Source of the DNA: Candidatus Pantoea persica
GTDB taxonomy: Bacteria; Pseudomonadota; Gammaproteobacteria; Enterobacterales; Enterobacteriaceae
Assembly (NCBI RefSeq): GCF_013753875.1
Contig: NZ_SMDS01000020.1
Coordinates: forward strand, 124,001 to 188,000
Reading direction: 5' to 3'
Length of the DNA: 64,000 nucleotides
The position numbers and the translations under genes were made by a program. A model generated the notes under the pieces. It was not told where the DNA came from. It did no database searches and was given only the letters and a program-made list of their open reading frames with translations. Below, piece by piece: positions 42,843 to 52,760 of the stretch (positions within the stretch are counted from its first letter, which is position 1; each line of letters opens with the position of its first letter).

Positions 42843-42856
42843 TTGACCCCAATCAA
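42843..42856. promoter_or_regulatory. FNR-like box upstream of grcA
   Basis: TTGACCCCAATCAA (minus strand TTGATTGGGGTCAA) differs from the FNR consensus TTGAT-N4-ATCAA at one position. It lies about 55 bases upstream of grcA, which is anaerobically induced by FNR in E. coli. Two copies of CATTCGCTTCT flank it (about 42822 and 42873). Confidence 0.6.
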
Positions 42857-43007
42857 TTTTTCCAGCGCTATCATTCGCTTCTAACTTCAATTAGTTGATT
42901 CAGATAAATTTTCGCCTAAAAATATTTTGTATTTTTCAACTATTTTACCTTCAACCTGGCGCAGCGAACAGTTAAGCTAGCGGCACAGACTGAGAGGGAG
43001 TAGAAAG

Positions 43008-43691
43008 ATGACGGATAAACTGACCTGGCACGACGTGCTGGCCGAAGAGAAAGAGAAACCCTACTTTACAGAGACGCTGAAATTAGTGGCCGACGAGCGG
43101 GCGGCGGGCGTCACGGTTTATCCGCCGCAGAAGGATGTATTCAACGCCTTTCGCCAGACTGAACTAGGCGACGTCAAGGTGGTGATCCTCGGGCAAGACC
43201 CGTACCACAGCCCCAATCAGGCGCACGGCCTCGCCTTTTCCGTGCTGCCCGGCGTGCCCGTTCCCCCTTCGCTGCAGAATATGTACAAAGAGCTGGAGCA
43301 GGAATTTCCCGATTTCCGCCGTCCGCAGCACGGCTTTCTGGAAAGCTGGGCGAAACAGGGAGTGATGCTGTTAAATACCGTGCTGACTGTTGAGGCGGGC
43401 AAAGCGCACTCTCACGCGTGTTTCGGTTGGGAAACCTTTACCGATAACGTGATTGCCGCCATCAATGAGCATCGCGAGGGGGTGGTGTTTCTGCTGTGGG
43501 GATCGCATGCGCAGAAGAAAGGCAGCATTATTGATCGCCAGCGTCACCATGTGCTGCAGGCGCCGCACCCTTCGCCGCTTTCGGCGCACCGCGGCTTCTT
43601 CGGCTGCGGCCATTTCGCCGAGGCTAACGCGCTGCTGACGCAGGCGGGCGAAACACCCATCGACTGGATACCGCAGCTGCCTTCCGCCTGA
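43008..43691 (+). CDS. ung: Uracil-DNA glycosylase
   Basis: Removes uracil from DNA. It has 227 residues. The catalytic loop GQDPYH (Asp64) and the [14 protein letters not shown] loop are intact. The usually invariant glycines after GQDPYH are changed (HSPNQAHG for HGPGQAHG). The frame is complete. Directly downstream, converging, is grpE; in E. coli the two are tens of kb apart. Confidence 0.95.
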   Translation: MTDKLTWHDVLAEEKEKPYFTETLKLVADERAAGVTVYPPQKDVFNAFRQTELGDVKVVILGQDPYHSPNQAHGLAFSVLPGVPVPPSLQNMYKELEQEFPDFRRPQHGFLESWAKQGVMLLNTVLTVEAGKAHSHACFGWETFTDNVIAAINEHREGVVFLLWGSHAQKKGSIIDRQRHHVLQAPHPSPLSAHRGFFGCGHFAEANALLTQAGETPIDWIPQLPSA

Positions 43692-43704
43692 GCCTGAAAC
43701 GCAA

Positions 43705-43733
43705 ACGGCCGCGTCACTGCGCGGCCGTCTGGT
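43705..43733 (+). terminator. Hairpin between ung and grpE
   Basis: ACGGCCGCG/CGCGGCCGT stem in the 60-base convergent gap. No strong T run, so it may be a weak shared terminator. Confidence 0.5.
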
Positions 43734-43754
43734 TCAGACTCTATTCAGCGACGA

Positions 43755-44336
43755 TTAGCCTTTGGCTTTGGCTACCGCGACCATGGCAGGACGCAGCAAG
43801 CGACCATTCAGGGTATAGCCGCGCTGCATCACCACCATCACGTGGTTAGGCGCCACCTCATCAGATTCTATCATCGACATCGCCTGATGGATTTCCGGGT
43901 TAAAGGGCACATTGGTTTCGCCAACGACCTCAACGCCAAACTTGCGCACGGCGCCCAGCAGAGATTTCAGGGTCAGTTTGATCCCTTCGATCATCGCCGC
44001 CAGCTCGTTGTTCTCTTTATCAGCGACTTCCATTGCGCGCTCAAGGCTGTCGATAACCGGCAGCAGCTCGTTAGCGAACTTTTCCAGCGCAAACTTGTGC
44101 GCCTTCTCGACATCCATTTCGGCGCGGCGACGGATATTCTCGATTTCCGCCTGCGCGCGCAGCTGGGCGTCACGTACGTCGGTTTGCGACTGCGCTAATT
44201 CAGCTTCCAGTTGGGCAATACGCTCATCACGCGGATCCACCTCAACTGCCGTCTCCGCTTCCTGAGGTTGTTGCTGATCCTGTTGAATTTCGTCTGAGAC
44301 TTGCTCATTAGGGGTGTTCTGTTCTTTACTACTCAT
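43755..44336 (-). CDS. grpE: Nucleotide exchange factor GrpE
   Basis: Releases ADP from DnaK. The start [12 protein letters not shown] at 44336 gives 193 residues. An acidic, Gln-rich N-terminus is followed by a long coiled coil ([20 protein letters not shown]) and the C-terminal beta domain ([18 protein letters not shown]). A sigma-32 promoter lies just upstream. Divergent from nadK, as in E. coli. Confidence 0.96.
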   Translation of the reverse strand: MSSKEQNTPNEQVSDEIQQDQQQPQEAETAVEVDPRDERIAQLEAELAQSQTDVRDAQLRAQAEIENIRRRAEMDVEKAHKFALEKFANELLPVIDSLERAMEVADKENNELAAMIEGIKLTLKSLLGAVRKFGVEVVGETNVPFNPEIHQAMSMIESDEVAPNHVMVVMQRGYTLNGRLLRPAMVAVAKAKG

Positions 44337-44378
44337 GAATTTCTCCGCGTTTTGCACATTCATCTCGCCAGTCCGCTT

Positions 44379-44407
44379 ATTATGGGGATCGATTTGACGG
44401 TTTCAAG
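44379..44407 (-). promoter_or_regulatory. Sigma-32 (heat-shock) promoter of grpE
   Basis: Minus strand: CTTGAAA, 13 bases, CCCCATAAT. Both elements match the sigma-32 consensus (CTTGAAA and CCCCATNT) with allowed spacing, about 40 bases before the grpE start. Confidence 0.88.
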
Positions 44408-44459
44408 AGAACCCATCACATTGCCTGATCGTTTTGGCTTATGAGGAAAGCCCCACCAA

Positions 44460-45338
44460 ATGAACAAACTCTTTAACTGTATTGGTATTGTAGGCCATCC
44501 GCGTCATCCTACCGCGCTCACCACCCATGAGATGCTGTGGCGCTGGCTGACGTCCAAAGGTTATCAAGTGATCATGGAGAAGCAAATCGCCCAGGAGCTG
44601 AATCGGCATGACGTGCAAACCGGCACGCTGGCGGAGATAGGCCAGCAGGCGGATCTCGCCGTGGTAGTGGGCGGCGACGGCAATATGCTGGGGGCGGCGC
44701 GCGTACTGGCGCGCTATGACATCAAGGTGATCGGCATTAACCGCGGCAACCTCGGTTTTCTCACCGATCTCGATCCCGACAACGCGCAGCAGCAGCTGGA
44801 TGAGGTGCTGCAGGGCAACTACTTCGTCGAAAGCCGCTTTCTGCTGGAAGCGCGTGTCTGCAAAAATGAGTGCTCGCCGCGTCTGGGCCTCGCGATCAAC
44901 GAAGTGGTGCTGCATCCCGGCAAAGTGGCGCATATGATTGAGTTTGAGGTCTATATCGACGAGGTGTTCGCCTTTTCGCAGCGCTCCGACGGGTTGATTA
45001 TTTCCACGCCGACCGGCTCGACCGCCTATTCCCTCTCCGCGGGCGGCCCGATTCTCACCCCTTCTCTCGACGCCATCGCGCTGGTGCCGATGTTCCCGCA
45101 CACCCTGTCGGCGCGCCCGCTAGTGATCAACAGCAGCAGCACCATTCGCCTGCGCTTTTCCTCGCGCCGCAGCGACCTGGAAATCAGCTGCGACAGCCAG
45201 ATCGCCTTGCCGATTCAGGAAGGCGAGGATGTGCTTATCCGCCGCAGTGAAAACTACCTCAACCTGATTCACCCTAAAAATTACATTTATTTTAATACTT
45301 TAAGCTCAAAACTCGGCTGGTCGAAAAAATTGTTTTAA
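44460..45338 (+). CDS. nadK: NAD kinase
   Basis: Phosphorylates NAD to NADP; essential. It has 292 residues, the E. coli length. Motifs: GGDGNML near residue 72, the conserved NEVVLH, and [15 protein letters not shown]. Intact; runs toward recN. Confidence 0.97.
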   Translation: MNKLFNCIGIVGHPRHPTALTTHEMLWRWLTSKGYQVIMEKQIAQELNRHDVQTGTLAEIGQQADLAVVVGGDGNMLGAARVLARYDIKVIGINRGNLGFLTDLDPDNAQQQLDEVLQGNYFVESRFLLEARVCKNECSPRLGLAINEVVLHPGKVAHMIEFEVYIDEVFAFSQRSDGLIISTPTGSTAYSLSAGGPILTPSLDAIALVPMFPHTLSARPLVINSSSTIRLRFSSRRSDLEISCDSQIALPIQEGEDVLIRRSENYLNLIHPKNYIYFNTLSSKLGWSKKLF

Positions 45339-45397
45339 TTTCAGCGCGCCCTCTTTACTGGATAAAAAACCAATTAATGCTGTACGAAAAACCATAT

Positions 45398-45413
45398 CTG
45401 TTTTTCCATACAG
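45398..45413 (+). promoter_or_regulatory. LexA (SOS) box upstream of recN
   Basis: CTGTTTTTCCATACAG is a perfect CTGT-N8-ACAG site, ending nine bases before the recN start. A weaker half-match (CTGTACGAAAAACCAT) lies about 20 bases upstream. E. coli recN also has tandem LexA boxes. Confidence 0.85.
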
Positions 45414-45421
45414 GTGATTCT

Positions 45422-46873
45422 ATGCTAGCACAGCTGACCATCAGTAACTTCGCTATCGTTCGTGGGCTCGACATTAATTTCCAACGCGGTATGACGGCGA
45501 TTACCGGTGAAACCGGCGCGGGTAAATCGATCGCGATTGACGCGCTTGGGCTGTGCCTGGGCGGACGCGCAGAGGCGGACATGGTGCGCCAAGGCTCGCC
45601 GCGCGCCGATCTCTGCGCCCGCTTCAATCTCAAATCCTCTCCCTCCGCGCATCAGCTGCTGCTCAAGGCCGATCATCAGAAGCACCTGCTCGACGCCTAT
45701 GCCGGCCACGACGACCTGCAGCAGCAGATGCGCAGCCACTACTTGGCCTGACATCAGAGCTGCCGCAATCTGGCGCAACATCAACAGCTGTCGCAGTAGC
45801 GCGCCGCGAGCTGCTTCAGTATCAGCTGAAAGAGCTTAACGACTTTGCGCCGCAGGCCAACGAATACGAGCAGATCGATCAAGATTATAAGCGTCTCGCC
45901 AACAGTGGACAGCTGCTTTCTACCAGCCAGCAGGCGCTGCAGCTGCTCGCCTACGGCGATGACAGCAACCTCAACAGCCTGCTCTATACTGCGCGCCAGA
46001 TGGTGACGGAGGTCGTCACGCTGGATGACAAGCTGAGTGGCGTGCTGAATTGCTGGAAGAGGCGGCGATTCATCTTAGCGAAGCAAGCGACGAACTGCGT
46101 CACTATGTCGACCGACTCGATCTCGATCCCAACCGTCTGTATGAGCTGGAGCAGCGCATCTCGCGCTATATCGCACTGGCGAGCAAGCATCACGTGGCGC
46201 CGGAAGGCCTGGCGGAGCTGCATCAGCAGCTGCTGGCAGAAGCGAAGCTGCTCTCTCAGTAGGAGAACGCTCAGGAGAGCCCGCAGGCGCTGGTAAACGA
46301 ACACTATCAGGCAGCGCTGCAGAGCGCTAAGCGCCTGCGTCAGCGCCAGCACTATGGCGCGGAGCTTGAGCAGCTGATAACCCAGAGCATGCATCAGCTT
46401 TCCATGCTGCACGGCCGTTTCACTATCGCGCTGACGTTCAACGCCGATCATCTGACGACGGACGGCGCGACGCGTATTGACTTCCAGGTCACAACTAACC
46501 CAGGCCAGCCGTTAAAGTCGCCTCCGGCGGCGAGCTGTCGCGTATCGCGCTGGCCATACAGGTGATCACCTCCAAGATGATGGAAAACCCGGCGATGATT
46601 TTCGACGAAGTGGATGTCGGCATCAGCGGCCCGACGGCTGCCGTGGTAGGACGCCTGCTGCGCCAGCTGGACAAATCGACGCAGGTTATATGCGTGACAC
46701 ACCTGCCGCAGGTAGCGGGCTGCGGCCATCAGCATTTCCTCGTCAGCAAAGAGACTGACGGCGCGATGACCAAAACTCATATGCAGGCGCTGGACAAGCG
46801 TGCGCGTCTGCTCGGCAGCATCGAGGTTACGCGCAATACGCTAGCTAACGCCAAAGAACTTTTAGCGGCGTGA
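45422..46873 (+). pseudogene. recN: recN (SMC-like DNA repair protein), many lesions
   Basis: RecN is an SOS-induced SMC-like ATPase used in double-strand break repair. The N-terminal ATPase part is intact ([17 protein letters not shown]; Walker A GETGAGKS). About 60 residues are lost at SPSA-HQLL. In-frame stops: TGA 45749 (Trp expected), TAG 45797, TAG 46260. Frameshifts occur after 45799, at LSGVL, and near 46507 before VASGGELSR. About 10 residues are lost near the end ([12 protein letters not shown]). The Walker B part ([16 protein letters not shown]) survives but cannot be joined to the rest. Confidence 0.9.
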
Positions 46874-47067
46874 TGCCGCACTTTCTTCCTGCTGTGTGGT
46901 CATATGCTTGCTCTGTCGATGTGGAGGTTTCCAATAGCAAAAAGGTTTATTATCATCGGCAACTTATATCGCCTGAATAATAAAGCCTGCCGCAGGCAGA
47001 GGTCAGAATTTGATGGTAAAAAAACAGCCTGAGAAAAGGCGTTTGGCCCCAGAAAAGGAATGTAGAG

Positions 47068-47415
47068 ATGCGCTGTACAACGCTGATTGCCGCGGCAGTG
47101 GTGATGCTGATGATGACCGCCGGATGCTCCACCCTGGAGCGCGTGGTTTACCGTCCCAATATCAATCAGGGCAACTATCTAGTTGCCAACGACGTGGCGA
47201 AAATCAACAACGGCATGACGCAGCAGCAGGTCGCCTATACGCTCGGCACACCGATGATGCGCGCCCCATTTGGCAGCAACGTCTGGTATTACGTGTTCCG
47301 TCAGGATCCGGGTCATGAGGGCGTGAAACAGCAGACGCTGACGCTAACCTTTGACAGCAACGGCGTGCTGACCAATATTGATAACAAGCCCAACCTGACG
47401 TCATCGCAGAACTGA
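47068..47415 (+). CDS. bamE: Outer membrane assembly factor BamE (SmpA)
   Basis: Lipoprotein subunit of the BAM beta-barrel assembly machine. It has 115 residues: signal peptide with lipobox MTAGC, then the conserved [11 protein letters not shown] and [22 protein letters not shown]. Intact; AAGGAATG lies before the start. Followed by a terminator. Confidence 0.96.
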   Translation: MRCTTLIAAAVVMLMMTAGCSTLERVVYRPNINQGNYLVANDVAKINNGMTQQQVAYTLGTPMMRAPFGSNVWYYVFRQDPGHEGVKQQTLTLTFDSNGVLTNIDNKPNLTSSQN

Positions 47416-47428
47416 TTGACTTCGCAAC

Positions 47429-47455
47429 AAAAAAGGCGCCGCTGGCGCCTTTTGC
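47429..47455 (+). terminator. Terminator between bamE and rnfH
   Basis: AAAAGGCGCC-GCT-GGCGCCTTTT, a perfect stem flanked by A and T runs; probably bidirectional for the convergent bamE and rnfH. Confidence 0.82.
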
Positions 47456-47483
47456 ATTTCTGACTTCTCTGCTGCCGTCAGGG

Positions 47484-47777
47484 CTATTTTTTCGCGCTGG
47501 CTGAGCGTTCGGCTCGCTGGCGACGCAGCTCTTTAGGATCGGCAATTAACGGACGATAGATTTCGACCCGGTCGCCTTCCTGAAGCGTGTCGCCCAGCTT
47601 AACTGGGCGGCTGAAGACGCCGACTTTGTTGCGGCTGAGGTCGATATCGCGCCGCAGCTCAAGCAGGCCGGACGCCTGAATAGCCTGCTCGACGGTGCTG
47701 CCCTCTTCCAGCGTGACCACGCGCTGATACTGCTTTTCCGGCAGCGCGTAAACCACTTCAACCGAGATGTCAGGCAC
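47484..47777 (-). CDS. rnfH: RnfH/RatB family protein
   Basis: Small ubiquitin-fold (beta-grasp) protein of uncertain role, encoded next to ratA in enterics. It has 97 residues with [20 protein letters not shown] and the conserved [39 protein letters not shown]. Its start overlaps the end of ratA. Confidence 0.9.
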   Translation of the reverse strand: MPDISVEVVYALPEKQYQRVVTLEEGSTVEQAIQASGLLELRRDIDLSRNKVGVFSRPVKLGDTLQEGDRVEIYRPLIADPKELRRQRAERSASAKK

Positions 47778-48204
47778 TGTAGACCTCTTTGGCTCGCTGA
47801 GTAAACGCCTGCACCATGCTATTGGCTAGCTCTTTGAATACGCGGCCAAACGCCATCTCTACCAGCATATTGGTAAACTCAAACTCGAGGCTCAGTTCGA
47901 CCTTGCAAGCATCGTCGCCGAGGGAAACGAACTGCCATCCGCCGGTGAGCTTGCGGAACGGACCGTCTACCAGCTGCATATGGATGCACTGATTATCGGT
48001 GAGCGTATTGCGCGTCGTGAAGGTTTTACTAATGCCCGCCTTTGAAACGTCTACCGATGCAGTCATCTGATTTTCAGACGATTCCAGTACGCGGCTGCCG
48101 GTGCAGCCTGGTAAAAACTCGGGATAGGCATCCACATCGTTAACCAGCTGGTACATTTGCTCAGCGCTGAAGGGCACCAGCGCCGAACGACTAATCTGAG
48201 CCAT
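47770..48204 (-). CDS. ratA: RatA (coenzyme Q-binding START-like protein)
   Basis: START-domain family protein; described as a toxin that blocks 70S association in E. coli and as a COQ10-like quinone-binding protein in others. The start [18 protein letters not shown] at 48204 gives 144 residues; longer upstream starts lack support. Conserved [15 protein letters not shown] and [14 protein letters not shown] are present. Intact; pairs with rnfH and is divergent from smpB. Confidence 0.92.
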   Translation of the reverse strand: MAQISRSALVPFSAEQMYQLVNDVDAYPEFLPGCTGSRVLESSENQMTASVDVSKAGISKTFTTRNTLTDNQCIHMQLVDGPFRKLTGGWQFVSLGDDACKVELSLEFEFTNMLVEMAFGRVFKELANSMVQAFTQRAKEVYSA

Positions 48205-48370
48205 ACCATAATGGTTCCTGTTCATCACAAAACCGCTGAATTGTAGCATTTCCAGCTATCAAACAAAAATTACCCGCATTCAGAGATGTGCTAGAATATC
48301 CCGTCTCCCGGAGCCCCGCAGGACAAGGGGTGCGATGGCCGCTTAAGTGATGTATAAAATACGCCGCACT

Positions 48371-48853
48371 ATGACAAAGAAAAAAGTACATAAACCCGGT
48401 TCTGCCACTATTGCCCTTAACAAACGCGCCCGTCATGAATACTTCATTGAAGAAGAGTTCGAAGCGGGATTGTCGCTACAAGGATGGGAAGTCAAATCGC
48501 TCCGTGCGGGTAAAGCCAACATCAGCGACAGCTACGTTCTGCTGCTCGATGGCGAAGCTTATCTGTTCGGCTCAACCTTCCAGCCGCTGGCGGTGGCCTC
48601 AACGCACGTTGTCTGCGATCCCACGCGCAACCGCAAGCTGCTGCTTAACCAGCGCGAACTCGACTCGCTCTATGTCCGCGTTAATCGCGAAGGCTATACC
48701 GTCGTCGCGCTGTCGCTGTACTGGAAAAACGCCTGGTGCAAGCTGAAGATCGGCGTCGCGCGCGGTAAGAAAGAGCACGACAAGCGCGACGACATCAAAG
48801 AGCGCGAGTGGAAACTCGACAAAGCGCGCATCATGAAAAATCGCAACCGCTAA
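48371..48853 (+). CDS. smpB: SsrA-binding protein SmpB
   Basis: tmRNA partner required for trans-translation. The start [18 protein letters not shown] at 48371 gives 160 residues. Core motifs [18 protein letters not shown] and [18 protein letters not shown], and the basic tail [17 protein letters not shown] end, are present. Directly followed by its RNA partner ssrA. Confidence 0.96.
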   Translation: MTKKKVHKPGSATIALNKRARHEYFIEEEFEAGLSLQGWEVKSLRAGKANISDSYVLLLDGEAYLFGSTFQPLAVASTHVVCDPTRNRKLLLNQRELDSLYVRVNREGYTVVALSLYWKNAWCKLKIGVARGKKEHDKRDDIKEREWKLDKARIMKNRNR

Positions 48854-48897
48854 TCGCTGGATAGTTCTCACGTTTTTTGCTAGAGTAGTTGGTTGTT

Positions 48898-49261
48898 GGG
48901 GCTGATTCTGGATTCGACGGGATTTGCGAAACCCAAGGTGCATGCCGAGGTGCGGTAGGCCTCGCTAAAAAACCGCAAAAAAATAGTCGCAAACGACGAA
49001 AACTACGCTTTAGCAGCTTAATAACCTGCTAAGAGCCCTCTCTCCCTAGCCTTTGCTCTTGGGACGGGGATCAAGAGAGGTCAAACCCAAAAGAGATCGC
49101 GTGGATGCCTTGCTTGGGGTTGAAGCGTTAAATCTAATCAGGCTAGTCTGTCAGTGGCGTGTCTGTCCGCAGCTGCTAGGCGAATGTAAAGACTGACTAA
49201 GCATGTAGTACTGAGGATGTAGGAATTTCGGACGCGGGTTCAACTCCCGCCAGCTCCACCA
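48898..49261 (+). ncRNA. ssrA: tmRNA (SsrA)
   Basis: 364 bases, one longer than E. coli. The 5' end GGGGCTGATTCTGGATTCGA and the 3' end GCCAGCTCCACCA pair as the tRNA-like acceptor, with the T-arm GGGTTCAACTCCC. The tag frame reads ANDENYALAA (GCAAACGACGAAAAC..., then TAATAA), identical to the E. coli tag. Fully conserved, as expected for a gene under strong selection. Confidence 0.98.
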
Positions 49262-49308
49262 GAATTCTTCTTCAAAGATGATTACCAGAGTCATCTGTAG
49301 AAGACCAG

Positions 49309-49343
49309 AAAGCCCGCACGGCGCAAGCCTGGCGGGCTTTTTT
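49309..49343 (+). terminator. Terminator of ssrA
   Basis: AAAGCCCGC/GCGGGCTTT stem followed by T6, about 50 bases past the tmRNA 3' end. Confidence 0.88.
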
Positions 49344-49515
49344 GTATCCGCTCTCTTTCCAGTCAATCCACTGCTATTGGTATCCCCTTCACTGCACTGA
49401 GAAACATTTTCCGGCGCAAGTAAACTGCCGATGATGAATTTTTGATGACGGCAGCCGCGCGCTTTCTGATCGTTCTCCTCGTTTGATAGAGTGAGCTGGC
49501 ACGGCTAAGGAGGCA

Positions 49516-50250
49516 GGATGGACACCGCTTTTTCGGCTTCGTTAAGCAGCAGAGAGCAAGCAGCAACAGTTTAATGAGGTAATCAACGCTTTTCAGGGCG
49601 ATCTGTCAGCCGCAGCGGCACGCCTCTCAGTCGATCCCCGGTTACGCTTGGAATACTCAACGCGTATAAAAGAGATGGCTGAGGACCTGAAGTCCAGAGT
49701 AAATCGTGGCTTTATCACATGGAAACAGGCCGCACAAGAAGCGCAGGAGACACGCAACCTGATAATGGAGATGATCAGATCGTGAAGCACGCCACTCGGC
49801 CGGGCAATGGCAGAACAGATAAAAGCGTCGGGTAAAACGCTTAATGAACTAGTCGCCAAAAAAGCTACATCGCTTTTCGGTCAACAAACCCTCTTTTGCT
49901 GCCCTCACTGAAACGCAAAAAAACCAAGTGTATGCCGCTATTGTCGAGTCCGCGGGTAAATCGAATCCCAGAGTCAATCTGAAGATGCTGCGGCTTTCGC
50001 GCGCAGGCAAAGGCCTGATCGTTCTCTCGGTTGCCCTGTCTGTCTACGAAATTTACACCGCTGAAAACAACTTTGCCGAGACGGGTAGACAACTCGCTAT
50101 TAAACGGGGTTCGGGTATTGCCGGCGGAGCGGCAGGAGGCGCTATCGCGGGGTTAACGTGCGGTCCTAAGCACCCGTATGTGTTCTTGTCGGCGGCTTTG
50201 TAGGGGGCGCACTGGCCGCATTTGAGATGGGACAAATCTGCCGTGCCGAG
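49516..50250 (+). pseudogene. Glycine-zipper cargo protein downstream of tmRNA, broken
   Basis: I do not recognise the function. In one frame from 49561 it reads QQQFNEVINAFQGDLSAAAA, RGFITWKQAAQEAQETRNL, then TGA at 49783 and STPLGRAMAEQIKASGKTLN. After a shift near 49885 it reads TETQKNQVYAAIVESAGKSN, a hydrophobic helix (GLIVLSVALSVYEIYTAEN), and a glycine zipper (GSGIAGGAAGGAIAGLTCGP). After another shift it ends with [13 protein letters not shown]. The possible start at 49518 is also out of frame. Such small proteins with C-terminal glycine zippers occur as toxin- or effector-like cargo on islands; that reading is a guess. The position after ssrA fits island integration. Confidence 0.55.
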
Positions 50251-50542
50251 TCAGATCATTATCGATCCGGCGCATCAGGGCAAAGGGCTGGCGAGCCAGG
50301 CGGCGAAGCTGGCGATGGAGTATGGCTTCTCGGTGCTCAATCTCTACAAGCTCTACCTGATTGTCGATGAGAAGGCGATTCACATCTACAGCAAGCTGGG
50401 TTTTAAGACTGAGGGCGTGCTGAAGCACGAATTCTTTATCAATGGCGAGTACCGCGACACCATCCGCATGTGCATTTTTCAGCATCAGTTTCTGGAGCGG
50501 TTCCGCTCCGGCGGTGGTATGGTTAAGCCCACCGCGCAGTAG
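50250..50542 (+). pseudogene. speG: speG (spermidine N-acetyltransferase) 3' fragment
   Basis: Reads [40 protein letters not shown] and [20 protein letters not shown] to the stop, matching the second half of SpeG (GNAT fold with the acetyl-CoA loop QGKGLA). About 85 N-terminal residues are missing; the fragment is fused to the cargo-gene remnant. Three residues (KEN) are also lost in VDKENEKAI. Without the N-terminal half it cannot fold as an acetyltransferase. Confidence 0.85.
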
Positions 50543-50548
50543 CCGCCG

Positions 50549-50975
50549 TCAGCTGCGCGCGCCTACCGGACTCAGGAACGGGCGCGGGTGTTCCGGCTGG
50601 AGGTTGTACATGCCGCCGTTAAAGGAATCGACCAACAACCAGCCGGGAAAGCCGCCCAGCGGAATATTGCCGAGCAGATACCAGAGATTGGATTTGCCTT
50701 CGAGCGACAGCGTCACCGGTACGTAGCCCGGACTCTCCAGCATCACCTGACAGTGCTTTTTGCCGAAATAGCGGCCGGTGGATTTTGCCAGCTCGACGGT
50801 CTGCGGCGTGTAGCCCTCTGCCACCGAACGGCCATTCTCATCCTGTACGGTAAAGCGCGCGCCCGGCGGCAGCGAGTCGATGCGCACCGCCTGAGTCGAC
50901 GAGCCGACGATGACGATAAAGGCGCAGCCGCTGAGCAGCAGCGCGGCGGCCAGGAGAATGAAGTCGCTGTTTCAT
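50549..50975 (-). pseudogene. Putative lipoprotein with PEGA-like domain, frameshift in signal peptide
   Basis: The main open frame (MRIDSLPPGARFTVQDENGR to PEHPRPFL) is 112 codons. Upstream, a different frame from ATG 50975 (MKQRLH) would need one indel to reach FILLAAALLLSGCAFIVIVG, a clear lipoprotein signal with lipobox LSGC, which is in frame with the 112-codon part. So the gene was a lipoprotein of about 140 residues that lost its signal to a frameshift. The middle contains a PEGA-like beta segment (RSVAEGYTPQTVELAKSTGR) and a hydrophobic stretch (NLWYLLGNIPLGGFPGWLLV). Function unknown. Confidence 0.6.
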
Positions 50976-51060
50976 AAAGGGCTCCGCTAAAGGGTCAGAA
51001 AGGGCAGTGTAAACCGCCCTCACCCCGTTAATCGGCTTAGCATCGCCTCTTTTTTGGGCT

Positions 51061-51718
51061 TTATTGCGGTTGACAGCGCTGCGCGATCGCCGCCGGCGTG
51101 GTGCGGCAGCAGCCACCGAATCAGCCGCGCACCAGCGCCGCGCCACGCGGGCAGCTGGTCATGCAGCGTGCAGCCTAACGGCGCGGAGTGCCCGGTTTTG
51201 CTGGTGGCGTCGTACTGCTCGCCGGAGTGGGGATAGACCACCAGCGGCGTGCCGTCGCTGATATGCTCGCTGTCGCGCAGCGTAAAGAGAACCACGCCTG
51301 CGCGTCCGGGAACTCGGTCAGCAGCGCGGCCAGCGCCTGCGCCTCGGCAAACGACGGCAGGGTTTCGAACGCCAGCAGCGTCGCCTGGTTGCCGCTCGCG
51401 GCACGATAGTCGTCGCGCGCACCGCACCAGCTCGACGCTGCGGGCGATCAGCGCCAGCGACTGCGCCTCGTCCAGCTCGCGCGCGGCGAAGCCCTGCGGC
51501 GTCGCCTGGTAGCTAGCGGTGATGGCGACGCGTGCGCCGGCGGCGAAATAGTCGTAGTGCACCTGATAGATCAGCTCGGGATTTTCCATTAGCGCCTTCG
51601 CCGACCAGAGCGACTCCGCCAAGTTGCAGCCGCGCGCCTCCAGTTCGGTCGCCAGCGCGCCATCGAGTATCAGGGTGTCGTTTTCAGTCAGCGCCTGCAC
51701 CAGGGAATCATGCTGCAT
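51061..51718 (-). pseudogene. mmuM: mmuM (homocysteine S-methyltransferase), internal deletions
   Basis: Zn enzyme that makes methionine from homocysteine and S-methylmethionine. The first 90 residues are good (ILDGALATELEARGCNLAES, ITASYQATPQGFAARELDEA). Then large parts are missing: the GSVGPYGAYLADGSEYRG region is lost, and SEHISDGTPL is joined directly to VVYPHSGEQYD. Frameshifts disrupt the segment between them and the C-terminal zinc ligands (GGCCRTTP expected). A stop matching the original end is at 51061. It follows the mmuP remnant. Confidence 0.85.
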
Positions 51719-52119
51719 CTTTGGCCTCCTCGGCCTGCGATTTTTTGTGGTAACAGCGTAAACCGCATAGCAGAGCAGCACAAAGGAATGCCGCACCAGA
51801 GCACGATGCGCTGAGAGGGATCGAACGCCAGCCCGACTAGGTCGCCGGGCTGATAATAGCGCGCAGCGTAGACATGGAAGGCGCCGGTTTCCAGCATCGC
51901 CACGGCCAGTTCGCCGAGGCAGACCATCACCAGCCAGACCACCAGCGCGCCGATCAGGTAGGCGAGCAGCGTGCCCGCCGTACCGGTGGTAGAGATGATA
52001 TAGCCGGTGTTGAAAAACAGCCCGGTACCGATCACGCCGCCCAGCGACAGCATTACCAAGTGGCGCGTTTTCATGGTGCGTTTGAATTGTTCCCGTGACG
52101 AGGCTTTCTGCACGCTCAT
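51719..52119 (-). pseudogene. mmuP: mmuP (S-methylmethionine permease), about 330 residues deleted
   Basis: Starts [20 protein letters not shown] and reads through the first two or three helices ([40 protein letters not shown]) to [12 protein letters not shown]. It is then joined to [18 protein letters not shown], the very C-terminal part of the permease, after which a frameshift follows. Two thirds of the gene is missing in one in-frame deletion. Confidence 0.87.
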
Positions 52120-52254
52120 AAACCTATCCGCATGGACGTCTAACCATCTACATGGCATGCATTATAAGCGTCGGCGGCAGGAATTACAACGTGAGAACCA
52201 TTAAGGAAGGGATAAAAACGGTGCCGCGCCTGGCAGCGACGGAGCTGGCGGCCG

Positions 52255-52589
52255 TCAGCCGAAGACGCTTTGCAGATAGCGCTCCAGCGCGACGCGCGAG
52301 CTGAATCCGTGGGGAATACCGTAGTGCTCCTGCGATTCGCCCGCCAGATAGAGCGAGAACCGCGTGTAGTGATCGCAGATCTTCACCTCTGAGCGGGCTC
52401 GGCGAACGGCTGGCTCTTCTCTTTCAGCATCGGGGGGATCACCAGCGCCGTGCGCCCCATGCGCGCCTCGCGAGTTAACGTAGACATAGCTGTCGCCGCG
52501 GCGATAACCGTAAGCTTTTGCGTGACCTCATCCACTTCAAATCCCGCCTTTTCCAGAACGCGCGCTACCTCATCGGCTCGTAAATACAT
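52255..52589 (-). pseudogene. ygaC: ygaC (DUF2002 protein), frameshifts
   Basis: Starts [21 protein letters not shown] one-base loss after VTQK garbles the AYGYRRG segment, and a one-base gain restores [12 protein letters not shown]. Another indel after FAEPA gives a stop; the original frame goes on as [20 protein letters not shown] to GIPHGFSSRVALERYLQSVFG. Function of the family is unknown (Fur-regulated in E. coli). Confidence 0.82.
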
Positions 52590-52760
52590 GCTCTTTCCTC
52601 TCTCTTCCAATCTCTTCCAATCTCTTCAAAGCTTCGCAACCTTAAAACAGCATGGCGCCGCGCAGCATTCGGAATTTCCCTAAACCCCGGCGCTGCCGAT
52701 GCGTTTATGGCGGCATCGTCTACACTCAGTATTACGTTTAAAATCAAAGGGAGCGAAAAA

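Noticed and set aside
49262..50250. Prophage or island with integrase at the tmRNA gene.
   Set aside because: No integrase, no transposase and no duplicate of the ssrA 3' end is visible in the window.
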